Part shown: positions 50,186-58,469 of the stretch, in pieces | Layout of the letters: each line of letters starts with the position of its first letter | Position numbering within the stretch: position 1 is the stretch's first letter | Assembly: GCF_001050155.1 (NCBI RefSeq) | Contig: NZ_LFVY01000007.1 | Coordinates: 1 to 64,000, forward strand | DNA: 64,000 nucleotides | Reading direction: 5' to 3' | Source: Nitratireductor soli | Lineage (GTDB): Bacteria; Pseudomonadota; Alphaproteobacteria; Rhizobiales; Rhizobiaceae | Program-made: the position numbers and the translations under genes | Notes under the pieces: model-generated | What the model saw: the letters and a program-made list of their open reading frames with translations, nothing else | What the model was told of the DNA's origin: nothing | Databases searched by the model: none

Positions 50186-51529
50186 ATGCTGGTAATGCCG
50201 CGCAATGCCGTTTACCGGCGCTTGTTCGCCGCGCAGATCATTGCGCTTCTGGGGACGGGCCTGCTGACCGTGGCGCTCGGCCTGTTGGCGTACGACGCCG
50301 CCGGCGGCGATGCCGGCGTCGTTCTGGGCACGGCGCTGTTCATCAAGATGGTCGCTTATGTCGGGTTGGCGCCGGTCGCCAACGCGCTGGTCAGCCGGCT
50401 GCCGCCTCGGCGGGTGCTGATCGCCATGGACGTGGTGCGCGCCCTGGTGGCGCTATGCCTGCCCTTTGTCGATGCCGTATGGCAGATCTACGTCCTGATC
50501 TTCGTGCTGCAGGCCGCCTCGGCGACCTTCACTCCGACGTTCCAGGCATTGATCCCTGAAATCCTGCCCGACGAGCGGGAATACACGCAGGCGCTCTCGC
50601 TGTCGCGGATGGCCTATGACCTGGAGAGCCTCGCCAGTCCGGCAATCGCCGGGTTCCTTCTGACCTTGATGAGCTATCACTGGCTTTTCGGCGGCACGGT
50701 TGTCGGCTTCGTGCTGTCGGCTTTCCTGGTGTTGTCGGTGCTGCTGCCCCAACAGCCGCAAAGTTCCAGTGAGCGCTCCTTCCTCCAGCGGCTTTCGTCC
50801 GGCACGCGGATTTATCTGGCCACCCCGAGGCTGCGTGGCCTTCTGGCCCTCAATCTGGCAGCCGCGGCGGCCGGAGCGATGGTGATCGTCAACACGGTCG
50901 TCATCGTGCGCACGCAGTTCGGCGGCGCGGAAGCGGCGGTGGCCATTGCCCTGGCCGCCTATGGAGGAGGCTCGATGCTGGCGGCGCTTCTTCTGCCGCG
51001 TGTGCTGGAAGCCCTGTCGGACCGTGTCGTCATGCTCGTCACGGCGGGCGTCGTTTCCACATTGTTCATCGCCTGCGGCCTGACGCTGGGTTCGATGGAC
51101 AGCCTTGGCTGGCCGGGGCTGATCGTCGTGTGGTTCGCCATCGGGGGCGCCTATTCGCTCATCCTGACGCCGTCGGGGCGGCTTCTGCGCAAGTCGGCGC
51201 AGCCATCGGACAGGTCGGCCGTCTTTGCCGCGCATTTCGCCTTGTCGCATGGCTGCTGGCTCATCACCTATCCGTTGGCGGGTTGGCTTGGCGCGCGCAT
51301 GGGCATGACCGAGACCATGGCGCTGCTCGGCGTCATTGCCGCCACGGGGACGGTGCTCGCCTACAGGGTCTGGCCCCGGGAGGATCCGCAGGTCGTCGCG
51401 CATGTGCATACGGACCTGCAGCCGGACGATCCTCACCTGGAAGATGCCGAGCCGACGCCCGAAGGATGGCAGCACGCGCATTCCTACGTCATCGACGAGC
51501 GTCATCGGCGCTGGCCGGTAACTGCCTGA
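50186..51529 (+). CDS. MFS transporter with histidine-containing C-terminal tail
   Basis: 447 residues, about 12 helices, of the MefA/enterobactin-exporter-like MFS group (LIPEILPDEREYTQALSLSR after helix 4). The cytoplasmic C-terminal tail of about 45 residues has six histidines in HVH, PHL, HAH and ERHRR, which could bind a metal ion or serve regulation. It starts 36 bases after coxG and ends at a good terminator, so coxG and MFS form one unit. Substrate unknown. Confidence 0.85.
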   Translation: MLVMPRNAVYRRLFAAQIIALLGTGLLTVALGLLAYDAAGGDAGVVLGTALFIKMVAYVGLAPVANALVSRLPPRRVLIAMDVVRALVALCLPFVDAVWQIYVLIFVLQAASATFTPTFQALIPEILPDEREYTQALSLSRMAYDLESLASPAIAGFLLTLMSYHWLFGGTVVGFVLSAFLVLSVLLPQQPQSSSERSFLQRLSSGTRIYLATPRLRGLLALNLAAAAAGAMVIVNTVVIVRTQFGGAEAAVAIALAAYGGGSMLAALLLPRVLEALSDRVVMLVTAGVVSTLFIACGLTLGSMDSLGWPGLIVVWFAIGGAYSLILTPSGRLLRKSAQPSDRSAVFAAHFALSHGCWLITYPLAGWLGARMGMTETMALLGVIAATGTVLAYRVWPREDPQVVAHVHTDLQPDDPHLEDAEPTPEGWQHAHSYVIDERHRRWPVTA

Positions 51530-51576
51530 ACACTGCCGCCTGTTAGCGCCAACCGGCGAAGTCCACCGCATTTTTC

Positions 51577-51609
51577 AAAGCCTCGCCGGGTTCGCCTGGC
51601 GAGGCTTTT
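51577..51609 (+). terminator. Rho-independent terminator of the coxG-MFS unit
   Basis: AAAGCCTCGCC (51577-51587) pairs with GGCGAGGCTTT (51598-51608) across a 10-base loop, followed by T. It begins 48 bases after the MFS stop. Confidence 0.85.
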
Positions 51610-51624
51610 CGTTGGGCAGGTTAC

Positions 51625-51653
51625 AAAAAAAGCCCCCGGCCGGGGCCGAGGGC
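51625..51653 (-). terminator. Rho-independent terminator of the aldehyde dehydrogenase gene
   Basis: On the minus strand, GCCCTCGGCC and GGCCGGGGGC form a ten-pair stem (one T-G wobble) with a two-base loop, followed by seven T. It lies 38 bases beyond the dehydrogenase stop and faces the previous terminator. Confidence 0.85.
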
Positions 51654-51690
51654 GAAGGGACTTGCAGGTATGCGCTCACCGATCGTCGGG

Positions 51691-53157
51691 TCAGCGCGGC
51701 ACGGGATGATGAATGCAGATGTTCTTGACCTGCTGATAGGCGCTGAGAGCTTCCAGGCCCTTCTCGCGGCCGAAGCCGGAGAGCTTGTAGCCGCCGAAGG
51801 GGAACTCGACATCGAGGCCGACGGAGAAGGCGTTGATCCACACCTGGCCGACGCGAAGCCTCTCAGCCATGGAAAGAGCCGCGTCGATGTTGCGCGTGTG
51901 GACGCCGGCCACCAGGCCAAACGGGGAATCATTGGCGATGCGGGCGGCTTCCTCGGCACCGTCGAAGGGGATGATCGTCAGCACGGGACCGAAGATTTCC
52001 TCGCGCGCGATGCGCGTGTTGTTGTCCGCGCCGACGACCAGGGCAGGGCGGACGAAGGCGCCGTTGGCCAACGGCCCCTCGCGCGGGGTTTCCGCACCAA
52101 GGAGCAATTCGCCTTCCTTGCGGGCGATCTGGAAGAAGGCTTCGACATCGCTCTTGTGTGCCTTGCTGACCAGCGGGCCGAGATCGGGATCGTCGATGCC
52201 CGCCCCGAGGCGCATCGACTTGATGCGCTCATGGAGCTTTTCGACAACCGTGTCATGGATGCTGCGCTCCACCAGCAGGCGCGTGCCGGCATTGCAGACC
52301 TGGCCGCAATGGGTGAAGACGCCGCCGGCGATGATCGGCAGGGCGCGGTCGAGGTCGGCATCGGCAAACAGGATCTGCGGCGACTTGCCGCCCAGCTCCA
52401 TGTTGCAGGGGACCGCATGGGAAGCGGCGGCGACCATGACGCGCTCGCCGGTCGGGACGGAGCCGGTGAAGGTGATCTGATCGACGCCGCGATGACGGGC
52501 GAGCAGATCGCCGGCAACTGAACCGCGTCCGTTGACGAGGTTCACCAGGCCTTCCGGAAGGCCGGCCTCCTGGCAGATCTTCATGAACTCATAGGCCGTC
52601 ACCGGGGTCTCGGCCGACGGCTTGATGATGACCGAACAGCCGGCGGCCAGTGCCGGCGCGACGCCACGGGCGATCAACTGGAACGGGTAGTTCCAGGGGA
52701 TGATGTGCAGGCTGACGCCGACGGCGTCCTTGACGGTCCAGTCCGACCAGTCCGGCCCGAGCGGGATCGAATTGCCCTGCAGCTTGTCGGCCGCGCCGCC
52801 GTAGAATTCGAAGAACCGCGCGGAACAATCCACTTCCCAATAGGCATCGCGCAGGGGCTTGCCGCTGTCGGCGCATTCCTTGCGGGCAATCTCCTCGCGC
52901 CGTTCGAGGATCAGGTCGCCGATGCGGCGCAGGATGCGGCCGCGCTCGAACGGTCGCATGCGGCGCCACGGACCCTCATCGAACGCCGTGCGCGCGGCCC
53001 GGACAGCCAGATCGACCTCCTCCTGCCCGGCTCTGGCGAACTCGGCAATCACTTCCCCGGTGGCCGGGTCGATGCTCCGTCCGACGCCGTCTGAACCCTC
53101 CGTGATGATCTTGTTGCCGCAGACGATGGGAATGAGCGGTGGGGAATGATGAGTCAT
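51691..53157 (-). CDS. NAD(P)-dependent aldehyde dehydrogenase
   Basis: 488 residues from ATG 53157, preceded by GAGGAGG; 17 further upstream codons are in frame but lack a better start. Catalytic Cys in GQVCNAGTR and general-base Glu in NMELGGKSPQ are intact, along with PWNYPF and FTGSVPTGE. Oxidises an aldehyde to the acid in the cytoplasm. Divergent from the SDR/ThDP-enzyme operon; it could oxidise the aldehyde released by that decarboxylase-like enzyme. Confidence 0.92.
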   Translation of the reverse strand: MTHHSPPLIPIVCGNKIITEGSDGVGRSIDPATGEVIAEFARAGQEEVDLAVRAARTAFDEGPWRRMRPFERGRILRRIGDLILERREEIARKECADSGKPLRDAYWEVDCSARFFEFYGGAADKLQGNSIPLGPDWSDWTVKDAVGVSLHIIPWNYPFQLIARGVAPALAAGCSVIIKPSAETPVTAYEFMKICQEAGLPEGLVNLVNGRGSVAGDLLARHRGVDQITFTGSVPTGERVMVAAASHAVPCNMELGGKSPQILFADADLDRALPIIAGGVFTHCGQVCNAGTRLLVERSIHDTVVEKLHERIKSMRLGAGIDDPDLGPLVSKAHKSDVEAFFQIARKEGELLLGAETPREGPLANGAFVRPALVVGADNNTRIAREEIFGPVLTIIPFDGAEEAARIANDSPFGLVAGVHTRNIDAALSMAERLRVGQVWINAFSVGLDVEFPFGGYKLSGFGREKGLEALSAYQQVKNICIHHPVPR

Positions 53158-53239
53158 GAATGCCTCCTCGATGGCGCGGTTTGCGGGTCGGAACGGCGGC
53201 CGCGTCATTCATACTCCGACCATGCGTTCTTCATGGATA

Positions 53240-53285
53240 TGTATACAAACTTCTTTTTATTGTCCACACAGTTTGACACTGTGTG
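53240..53285. promoter_or_regulatory. Two operator-like elements between aldehyde dehydrogenase and SDR
   Basis: TGTATACA (53240-53247) resembles the TGTATRCA motif at 44962 and 56186. CACACAGT-TTGAC-ACTGTGTG (53265-53285) is a perfect eight-base inverted repeat. Both lie in the 178-bp divergent region. The FCD-type GntR encoded at 56276 is the likely ligand of at least one of them. Confidence 0.6.
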
Positions 53286-53335
53286 TAGCGAATGCTAATC
53301 GATGTTTCATCGGAAATGTCGAGTGATGGAGCCCA

Positions 53336-54124
53336 ATGGACCTCGAACTGCAAGGAAAACGCGCCCTGATCACCGCCGCTTCACGCGGCCTGGGGCGTGC
53401 TTCGGCCCTTGCGCTGGCGCGGGAAGGCGCAAGCGTTGCCGTGGCCGGACGCGATCCAGAACGGATGGCCGATCTCGTCGATGAATTGCTGCAAGCGGGC
53501 GCGGCCGATGCGGTTGCGCTGCGCGTCGACCTGTCGGAGCAGACGACCCTGGCGGCGGCGGTCGACCGGGCCGTCGACAGATTTGGCGGGCTCGACATTT
53601 TCGTCGGCAATACGGGCGGGCCGCTTTCCGGTCCCTTCATCGACATTCCGCGCGCCGAATGGCAGCGCGCGCTCGATGAAACCCTGCTGCCGATGGTCGA
53701 TCTCTGTCAGGCCGTCATTCCGCACCTCAGCCAATCGCCCGCCGGCCGGATCCTCTTCATCACCACCGTCGGCGTGAAGATCGTGCAGCCGAACATGGTG
53801 CTGTCCGATTCGCTCCGCCTGGCGCTCGTCGGCCTGGCGAAATCACTGTCGATCGAGCTGGCCGAGCACGGCATCACCGTCAATTGCCTGTGCCCCGGGC
53901 CGTTCAAGACGGACCGCATGGAGGATCTCATCGCCGCGAGCATGCAGCGCGAGAGGATCGACCGGGCGGCGGCCGAGGCACTATGGCTCGAGGAAGTGCC
54001 GCTCGGCGCTTTCGGCGATCCGGCGGATTTTGGCGCAATGGTCGCGCTTTTGTGCTCGCCGCGCGGACGCTTCACCACAGGAACGGCGATTGCCCTCGAT
54101 GGCGGCAAGTCGCGCGCCTACTAG
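53336..54124 (+). CDS. SDR-family oxidoreductase lacking the YxxxK motif
   Basis: 262 residues with TAASRGLG (residues 13-20) for cofactor and GNTGG near 91-95. The catalytic Tyr and Lys positions are Ser157 and Arg161 (LSDSLRLALVGLAKS), the same change as in the SDR at 7298-8077, to which it is clearly related. Belongs to an atypical beta-ketoacyl-reductase-like SDR group. First gene of an operon with a ThDP enzyme, cupin and GntR. Confidence 0.83.
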   Translation: MDLELQGKRALITAASRGLGRASALALAREGASVAVAGRDPERMADLVDELLQAGAADAVALRVDLSEQTTLAAAVDRAVDRFGGLDIFVGNTGGPLSGPFIDIPRAEWQRALDETLLPMVDLCQAVIPHLSQSPAGRILFITTVGVKIVQPNMVLSDSLRLALVGLAKSLSIELAEHGITVNCLCPGPFKTDRMEDLIAASMQRERIDRAAAEALWLEEVPLGAFGDPADFGAMVALLCSPRGRFTTGTAIALDGGKSRAY

Positions 54125-54139
54125 AATCTGGATGGGCAG

Positions 54140-55789
54140 ATGAACATGACAGTACAAGAATCGCGCGACGGTGGCTGGGCCGTCGTCAACTGGCTGAAGA
54201 CGGCGGGCGTCGAGAATGTCTTCTCGGTCTCCGGCGGGCCTATCAATCCGGTCTACAAGGCCTGTTCGGAGCTTGACCTGCCACTCGTTCATGCACGGCA
54301 TGAGGCGGCGGCCTGCTTCATGGCCGAGGCAGCGTCGCGGGTGACGGGAAAGCCGGGCGCGGTCGTCGTGACGCTCGGGCCGGGCGCCACCAACACGGTG
54401 ACGCCGGCGCTGGTTTCGACGCTGGCCGGAACGCCGCTGATCATCATCGCCGCGCAGGCGCCGATCAGCTCGTTCGAGCGTGGCGCGGGCATGTCCTTCG
54501 ACCCATTGCCGATCCTGGCAAGTGTCACCAAATGGTCGGCGCGCGTGCACGATGCGGGCAGGATCCAGGAGTATCTCGACATTGCATGGCGCAAGATGTG
54601 GGCCGGCCGTCCCGGTCCGGTCTTCCTCGAAATCCCGGCCGACGTGATGGCGGCTTCGGCTGCCAATGCCACCCTGCGGGCTGCCGTGCCACCCATGCCG
54701 GCGCGTGCCGCACCTTCGGCGCAGGATGCGTCCGCTCTCGCCGACGAATTGGCGCGGGCGCGACGTCCGCTGCTGCTGCTTGGAGACGAGGTGTTCTGGG
54801 ATGGGCCGGAAGGCTGGCAGGCGGCGATCGAGAAACACGGGTTGCCGTTCGCGACCCTGCGCCTGGCGCGCGGCATCATCGACGAAGATCATCCCTTTTG
54901 GATGGGGCCTGGCTACAGCCCGTGCAACGGGACGCTGCGCAGGGCGTTGCGCGAGGCCGATTGCGTGATCCTTGCCGGGCATCATTTCGAGTTCGACCTT
55001 GAGTTCGGCGATCATCTCGGCGGCCAGACGCGGGTCGTGCAGATCGCCTCGGATCCGGAATTGCTGCACCGGAACCGCCGTGCGGATCTGGCGATCCCGG
55101 CCGCTCCGGCCAATGTGGCGCCGCTCCTGGCCGACGCTGCCGCGATGCGGACAGACAAGGATTGGGTGCAGGCCCTGCTTGCCGAGTGGGGCGCCGAATG
55201 GTCCGCCCAGCGCGGCCCGGACGGCCAGGATGGCGCGCTTCATCCCGTCGCGGCGATCGATCTGGTTACCGGTGCGGCGCCGAAGGAAACCATCTACGTC
55301 TCCTCGCACGGCAATGTCGATTTCTGGGCCGATGCGCGGCTGCGCATCCATGCGCCGGGACGGTATCTGCGCGCCGGCCAGTCGGGAACGCTCGGCGCGG
55401 AAGTGCCCTACGGTGCGGGCGCCGCATTCGCCGATCCGGGCACACCGGTGATCGTCTTTGTCGGCGATGGCGGCGTCGGGTTTCATGTGACCGAACTCGA
55501 CACGGCCGAGCGTTACGGCAAGCCCTTCATCATCGCCGTTCTCGATGACGAGATGTGGGGCGCCATCGCGCTGCCGCAGCACGCCAAGTTCGGTGCGACC
55601 TACGAGATGAACCTGCCGCGCAAGGACTGGGCCAAGGTTGCCGAGGGCCTCGGCTGCAAGGGCTATGTCTGCCAGGACGGCGAGAGCATCGAGGCAGCCA
55701 TCAAGGACGCCATCGCCAGCGGCAAGCCGGCGCTCGTGCAGATCAAGGTCCGCTCCGTCATCAGCCCATACATGGAATACATCTCCTAG
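54140..55789 (+). CDS. Thiamine diphosphate-dependent enzyme (acetolactate synthase/decarboxylase-like)
   Basis: 549 residues in the three-domain order of the ALS/POX/benzoylformate decarboxylase family. Catalytic Glu55 in VHARHEAAACF activates ThDP; PGATNTVTPA and the Mg-binding motif from VGDGG (442-445) to LDDEMWG (468-473) are present. The usual NN at the end of the motif is DD here. Such enzymes decarboxylate 2-oxo acids or join aldehydes. No small ALS subunit is nearby, so branched-chain amino acid synthesis is unlikely. With an SDR, cupin and aldehyde dehydrogenase it suggests 2-oxo acid breakdown. Confidence 0.87.
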   Translation: MNMTVQESRDGGWAVVNWLKTAGVENVFSVSGGPINPVYKACSELDLPLVHARHEAAACFMAEAASRVTGKPGAVVVTLGPGATNTVTPALVSTLAGTPLIIIAAQAPISSFERGAGMSFDPLPILASVTKWSARVHDAGRIQEYLDIAWRKMWAGRPGPVFLEIPADVMAASAANATLRAAVPPMPARAAPSAQDASALADELARARRPLLLLGDEVFWDGPEGWQAAIEKHGLPFATLRLARGIIDEDHPFWMGPGYSPCNGTLRRALREADCVILAGHHFEFDLEFGDHLGGQTRVVQIASDPELLHRNRRADLAIPAAPANVAPLLADAAAMRTDKDWVQALLAEWGAEWSAQRGPDGQDGALHPVAAIDLVTGAAPKETIYVSSHGNVDFWADARLRIHAPGRYLRAGQSGTLGAEVPYGAGAAFADPGTPVIVFVGDGGVGFHVTELDTAERYGKPFIIAVLDDEMWGAIALPQHAKFGATYEMNLPRKDWAKVAEGLGCKGYVCQDGESIEAAIKDAIASGKPALVQIKVRSVISPYMEYIS

Positions 55790-55825
55790 CTGCCCGGCCG
55801 GGAAGCCCAGTCAGAGGAACAGGCA

Positions 55826-56161
55826 ATGAGAATCTGGAAAGACGGCGACAAGCGCGGCGTGGTCCCGCCCAATCATTTCGGCGACCTCAACGTGCTCGAT
55901 ATCGTGCCCTTCGCCGGGCGAAACTTCTCCGTTCAGGCATCGAAGGCCCCTCCGGGCGGCGGTGGCGAGATGCACCACCACGACAACTGGTCACAGGTGT
56001 TCTATGTGGCCGAAGGCCAGATGACCTTCGATACGGGCAAGGAGCGGTTTACCCTGACCAAGGGCCAGGCGGTTCTGTTCGAACCAAAGGACCCGCATTA
56101 CACGCTGAACGAAGGCGATACCGAGAGCACCTGTTTGGTCATCACCGTGGATCATGGCTGA
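55826..56161 (+). CDS. Cupin-domain protein
   Basis: 111-residue single cupin barrel; motif 1 around MHHHDNWSQVFYVAEGQM (metal-ligand histidines) and motif 2 around FEPKDPHYTL. Preceded by AGAGGAA. Small cupins bind metal and act as isomerases, dioxygenases or ligand sensors; which applies here is open. Third gene of the SDR/ThDP operon. Confidence 0.85.
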   Translation: MRIWKDGDKRGVVPPNHFGDLNVLDIVPFAGRNFSVQASKAPPGGGGEMHHHDNWSQVFYVAEGQMTFDTGKERFTLTKGQAVLFEPKDPHYTLNEGDTESTCLVITVDHG

Positions 56162-56183
56162 CGCTCTTCGCATCTTCTGTGGG

Positions 56184-56195
56184 ATTGTATGCAAT
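56184..56195. promoter_or_regulatory. ATTG-TATG-CAAT element upstream of GntR
   Basis: ATTGTATGCAAT has symmetric outer arms and contains TGTATGCA, also found at 44962. Located 80 bases before the GntR start; possible autoregulatory site. Confidence 0.45.
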
Positions 56196-56275
56196 TTTTG
56201 ATCTTTTGTGTCGAGGTCTATGGAATAATACCGTCTGCAGGTATATCCGTCCCTGAACGGCATGAAGAGGTTTGA

Positions 56276-56962
56276 ATGCTCAAGGTTGCACAGGATAGCA
56301 AAGAAAGCGGCTCCACCTCGAGCGCGCTCATTCAGGCGCTCGAGGATGATATTCTTCACAATGTCCTGAAGCCCGGCGACCGGCTCGATGAACAGGCGCT
56401 CGCCAAGCGCTTCGAAGTTTCCCGTACTCCCGTGCGGGAGGCGCTGCGGCATCTGGCGTCAAGCGGCCTGGTAGAAATCCGACGCAACCAGGGCGCCATG
56501 GTGCGGCGGCTGACCACCACGGAACTGATCGAGATGTTCCAGGTGATGGCCGAGCTCGAGGGGCTTTGCGCACGGCTGTGCGCGCGGCGCATGAGCGAGG
56601 AAGAACTGGCGGAAATGCGCAAGCACAACACCGTCTGCGAGGAGCGCGCCGCGGCCGGCGATCATGACGGCTTTTTCGATGCAAACACCGATTTCCACGA
56701 AACGATCTACACCGGCGCACGCAGCACATACCTGCAGGACGAGGTGCGAAAGCTGCGCAATCGCGTGAATGTCTATCGGCGGCACATCACCTTCCAGCCG
56801 CGCCGGATGACGCGTACGGTTGCCGAGCACTGGAAGATCGTCAAGGCAATCGAGGCCGGCGAGGAGGACGACGCGCATCAGTTCATGCGCGAACATGTCG
56901 ATCTCCTGGCGGGATCGGCGGCGGATGTGCTGCTTACGCTCGAGGCGAAGAACAGCAGCTAG
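56276..56962 (+). CDS. GntR-family regulator, FCD subgroup
   Basis: 228 residues. Winged helix at about residues 12-75 (DILHNVLKPGDRLDEQAL, SRTPVREALRHLASSGLVEI), then an FCD domain with the acidic/histidine metal ligands (DANTDFHETIY, VAEHWKIVKAIEAG). ATG preceded by GAAGAGG. It ends the SDR/ThDP/cupin run after a 114-base gap that contains a possible operator, so it may have its own promoter. Likely senses a product of this pathway. Confidence 0.9.
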   Translation: MLKVAQDSKESGSTSSALIQALEDDILHNVLKPGDRLDEQALAKRFEVSRTPVREALRHLASSGLVEIRRNQGAMVRRLTTTELIEMFQVMAELEGLCARLCARRMSEEELAEMRKHNTVCEERAAAGDHDGFFDANTDFHETIYTGARSTYLQDEVRKLRNRVNVYRRHITFQPRRMTRTVAEHWKIVKAIEAGEEDDAHQFMREHVDLLAGSAADVLLTLEAKNSS

Positions 56963-57062
56963 ACCGGTTCAGCGTTTCATGGAAACGCTGAACCGGTCTA
57001 TCTCATTGTTTCTTCGCATTTATGCGGACGTCAGGTGATTCCACCTGGCTGCAAAATGCTAT
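56961..57062. repeat. 39-bp perfect palindrome and intergenic repeat, copy 2
   Basis: AGACCGGTTCAGCGTTTC (56961-56978) and its complement (56982-56999) enclose ATG: an 18-bp stem directly at the GntR stop, able to end or stabilise that transcript. The downstream part to about 57062 aligns with copy 1 (21782-21866) at roughly 80 percent and with copy 3 inverted. Confidence 0.65.
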
Positions 57063-57173
57063 AGAGACCGTCTGGAAATGGATGAGAGCGGCCTGCAAAT
57101 GGCGATTTCCTCCGCTCCGGGGCTCGAAAATCACCATTTTCGGCTTCCTCTGATCCATGTCCAGTCGGTCTCT
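57063..57173. repeat. 111-bp inverted-repeat element (MITE-like)
   Basis: The outer 21-base arms (57063-57083, starting AGAGACCG; 57153-57173, ending CGGTCTCT) match at 19 positions, and inner arms (AAATGGCGATTT; AAATCACCATTT) pair as well, so a long hairpin with two stems can form. It lies between convergent GntR and LysR genes. No coding potential; size and structure suggest a small non-autonomous element or large bidirectional terminator. Confidence 0.55.
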
Positions 57174-57195
57174 TAGGCGCGGGTCGGCCAGGGCG

Positions 57196-58134
57196 TCACG
57201 GCTTGCGCGCCTCGATCGCCGGCGTGGCGAACATTCCGGTCTGGGAAAAAGCGCTCTGCAGGAAATCGGCGAACGCGCGCACCGCCGGCCGCATCGTCTG
57301 CCGCCCCAAATGAAGACACATTACCTGGACGGCCGGCATCTTCTCGGTGATCGGCCGTGCGGTGACCCGGCTGCCGTCATAGGTGATCGAGGTCCCGGGC
57401 AGGGCATTGTGGATCGTGTATCCATGGCCATGCCCGACCAGCCCGCGAATGAGCTCATAGGATTTCGAGCGGTAGACGATGTGGGGAAGCGTTCCGCAGG
57501 TCGTGAAAAGGTTCATGAAGTAGTCGCGCGAATGGGGCAGGTCGAGCAGTATGAACGGCTCCGCGGCAATGGATTTGAGGCTGATCCTGGACTGGGCCGC
57601 GGCGGGATGGTCCGAGCAGACGAGAAGGTAGGGCGGCAGGTCGGTCAGCTTCTCACTGGCGATTTCACCTGGAAGCGCATAGGCGTAGGCGAGCGCGATC
57701 TCCATGCGGCCCGCCATCAAGCCCTCGACGATCTCCTGCTGGTTTCCCTCTTCCAGCCGCACCGTGATGCCAGGCATGGCGCGGGCGAATTCCGACAGCA
57801 AGCCCGGCATGTAGCGTGTTGCCAGCGTCAGGAAGCAGCCAACCGTTATCTCGCCCGTGATCGCCGAGCCCAGTGACTCGACGCTGCGCTCGAAGTCGCG
57901 CGCCTGCTTCAGCAACTGCCGCGCCTCGTTGACGAAACGGCGCCCGGCCACCGTGGGGGTGACGCCGCGCGCGTGGTGACGCAGGAACAGGCGCACCCCG
58001 ATATTGTCTTCCACGGTCTGCAGCGCCGCCGAGATCGACGGCTGCGAGATGTTGAGCTGGCGGGCGGCCTTGGTGACCGTTCCCGTGTCGGCGATCGCCA
58101 CGATGTAGCGCAGGGTGCGCAGGGAGAATTGCAT
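57196..58134 (-). CDS. LysR-family transcriptional regulator
   Basis: 312 residues; helix-turn-helix in the first 60 residues (AIADTGTVTKAARQLNISQPS) and a C-terminal effector domain. Transcribed away from the third TRAP operon, the common layout for a LysR and its target. The two-domain length is normal. The effector is presumably the TRAP substrate or its product. Confidence 0.9.
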   Translation of the reverse strand: MQFSLRTLRYIVAIADTGTVTKAARQLNISQPSISAALQTVEDNIGVRLFLRHHARGVTPTVAGRRFVNEARQLLKQARDFERSVESLGSAITGEITVGCFLTLATRYMPGLLSEFARAMPGITVRLEEGNQQEIVEGLMAGRMEIALAYAYALPGEIASEKLTDLPPYLLVCSDHPAAAQSRISLKSIAAEPFILLDLPHSRDYFMNLFTTCGTLPHIVYRSKSYELIRGLVGHGHGYTIHNALPGTSITYDGSRVTARPITEKMPAVQVMCLHLGRQTMRPAVRAFADFLQSAFSQTGMFATPAIEARKP

Positions 58135-58158
58135 AGTTTAACCCTATCCTACGGGACA

Positions 58159-58179
58159 CATAATGCTATTTTACTTATG
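58159..58179. promoter_or_regulatory. LysR-type box (CATAA-N11-TTATG)
   Basis: Perfect five-base inverted arms with 11 bases between contain the T-N11-A pattern of LysR sites, 25 bases from the LysR start. The region 58135-58469 (335 bases) has no gene I can support; it should hold both promoters. Confidence 0.6.
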
Positions 58180-58469
58180 AAGACGGCTACGGCAACGTGT
58201 CTGTGTACGCGCGGGGAACAAAAGCGCGGCCAGACGGCACCGCACCGCTGAAACAAGTGGCGGGCGGCTTGGAAGACCAGACGAAGAGGGCGATCAAGCT
58301 CTCCATCGCCGAAAACGGGATCAGGAAACGACCGGTGCTTTGAATGGCGTCGCGTGAGCGATGACCTGTCCAGATTCAAATGCCGGCACCGCTCGATGTC
58401 CCGCTGAGGCAAGCCGAAAAGGCCGGCGTTTCTCGTGCTCTTCGCAAAGAAGGACGCAAGGGGAACACA

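Noticed and set aside
54140-55789. Biosynthetic acetolactate synthase (IlvB)
   Set aside because: No IlvN partner or ilvC nearby, and the operon context is catabolic; the metal motif also differs (DD).
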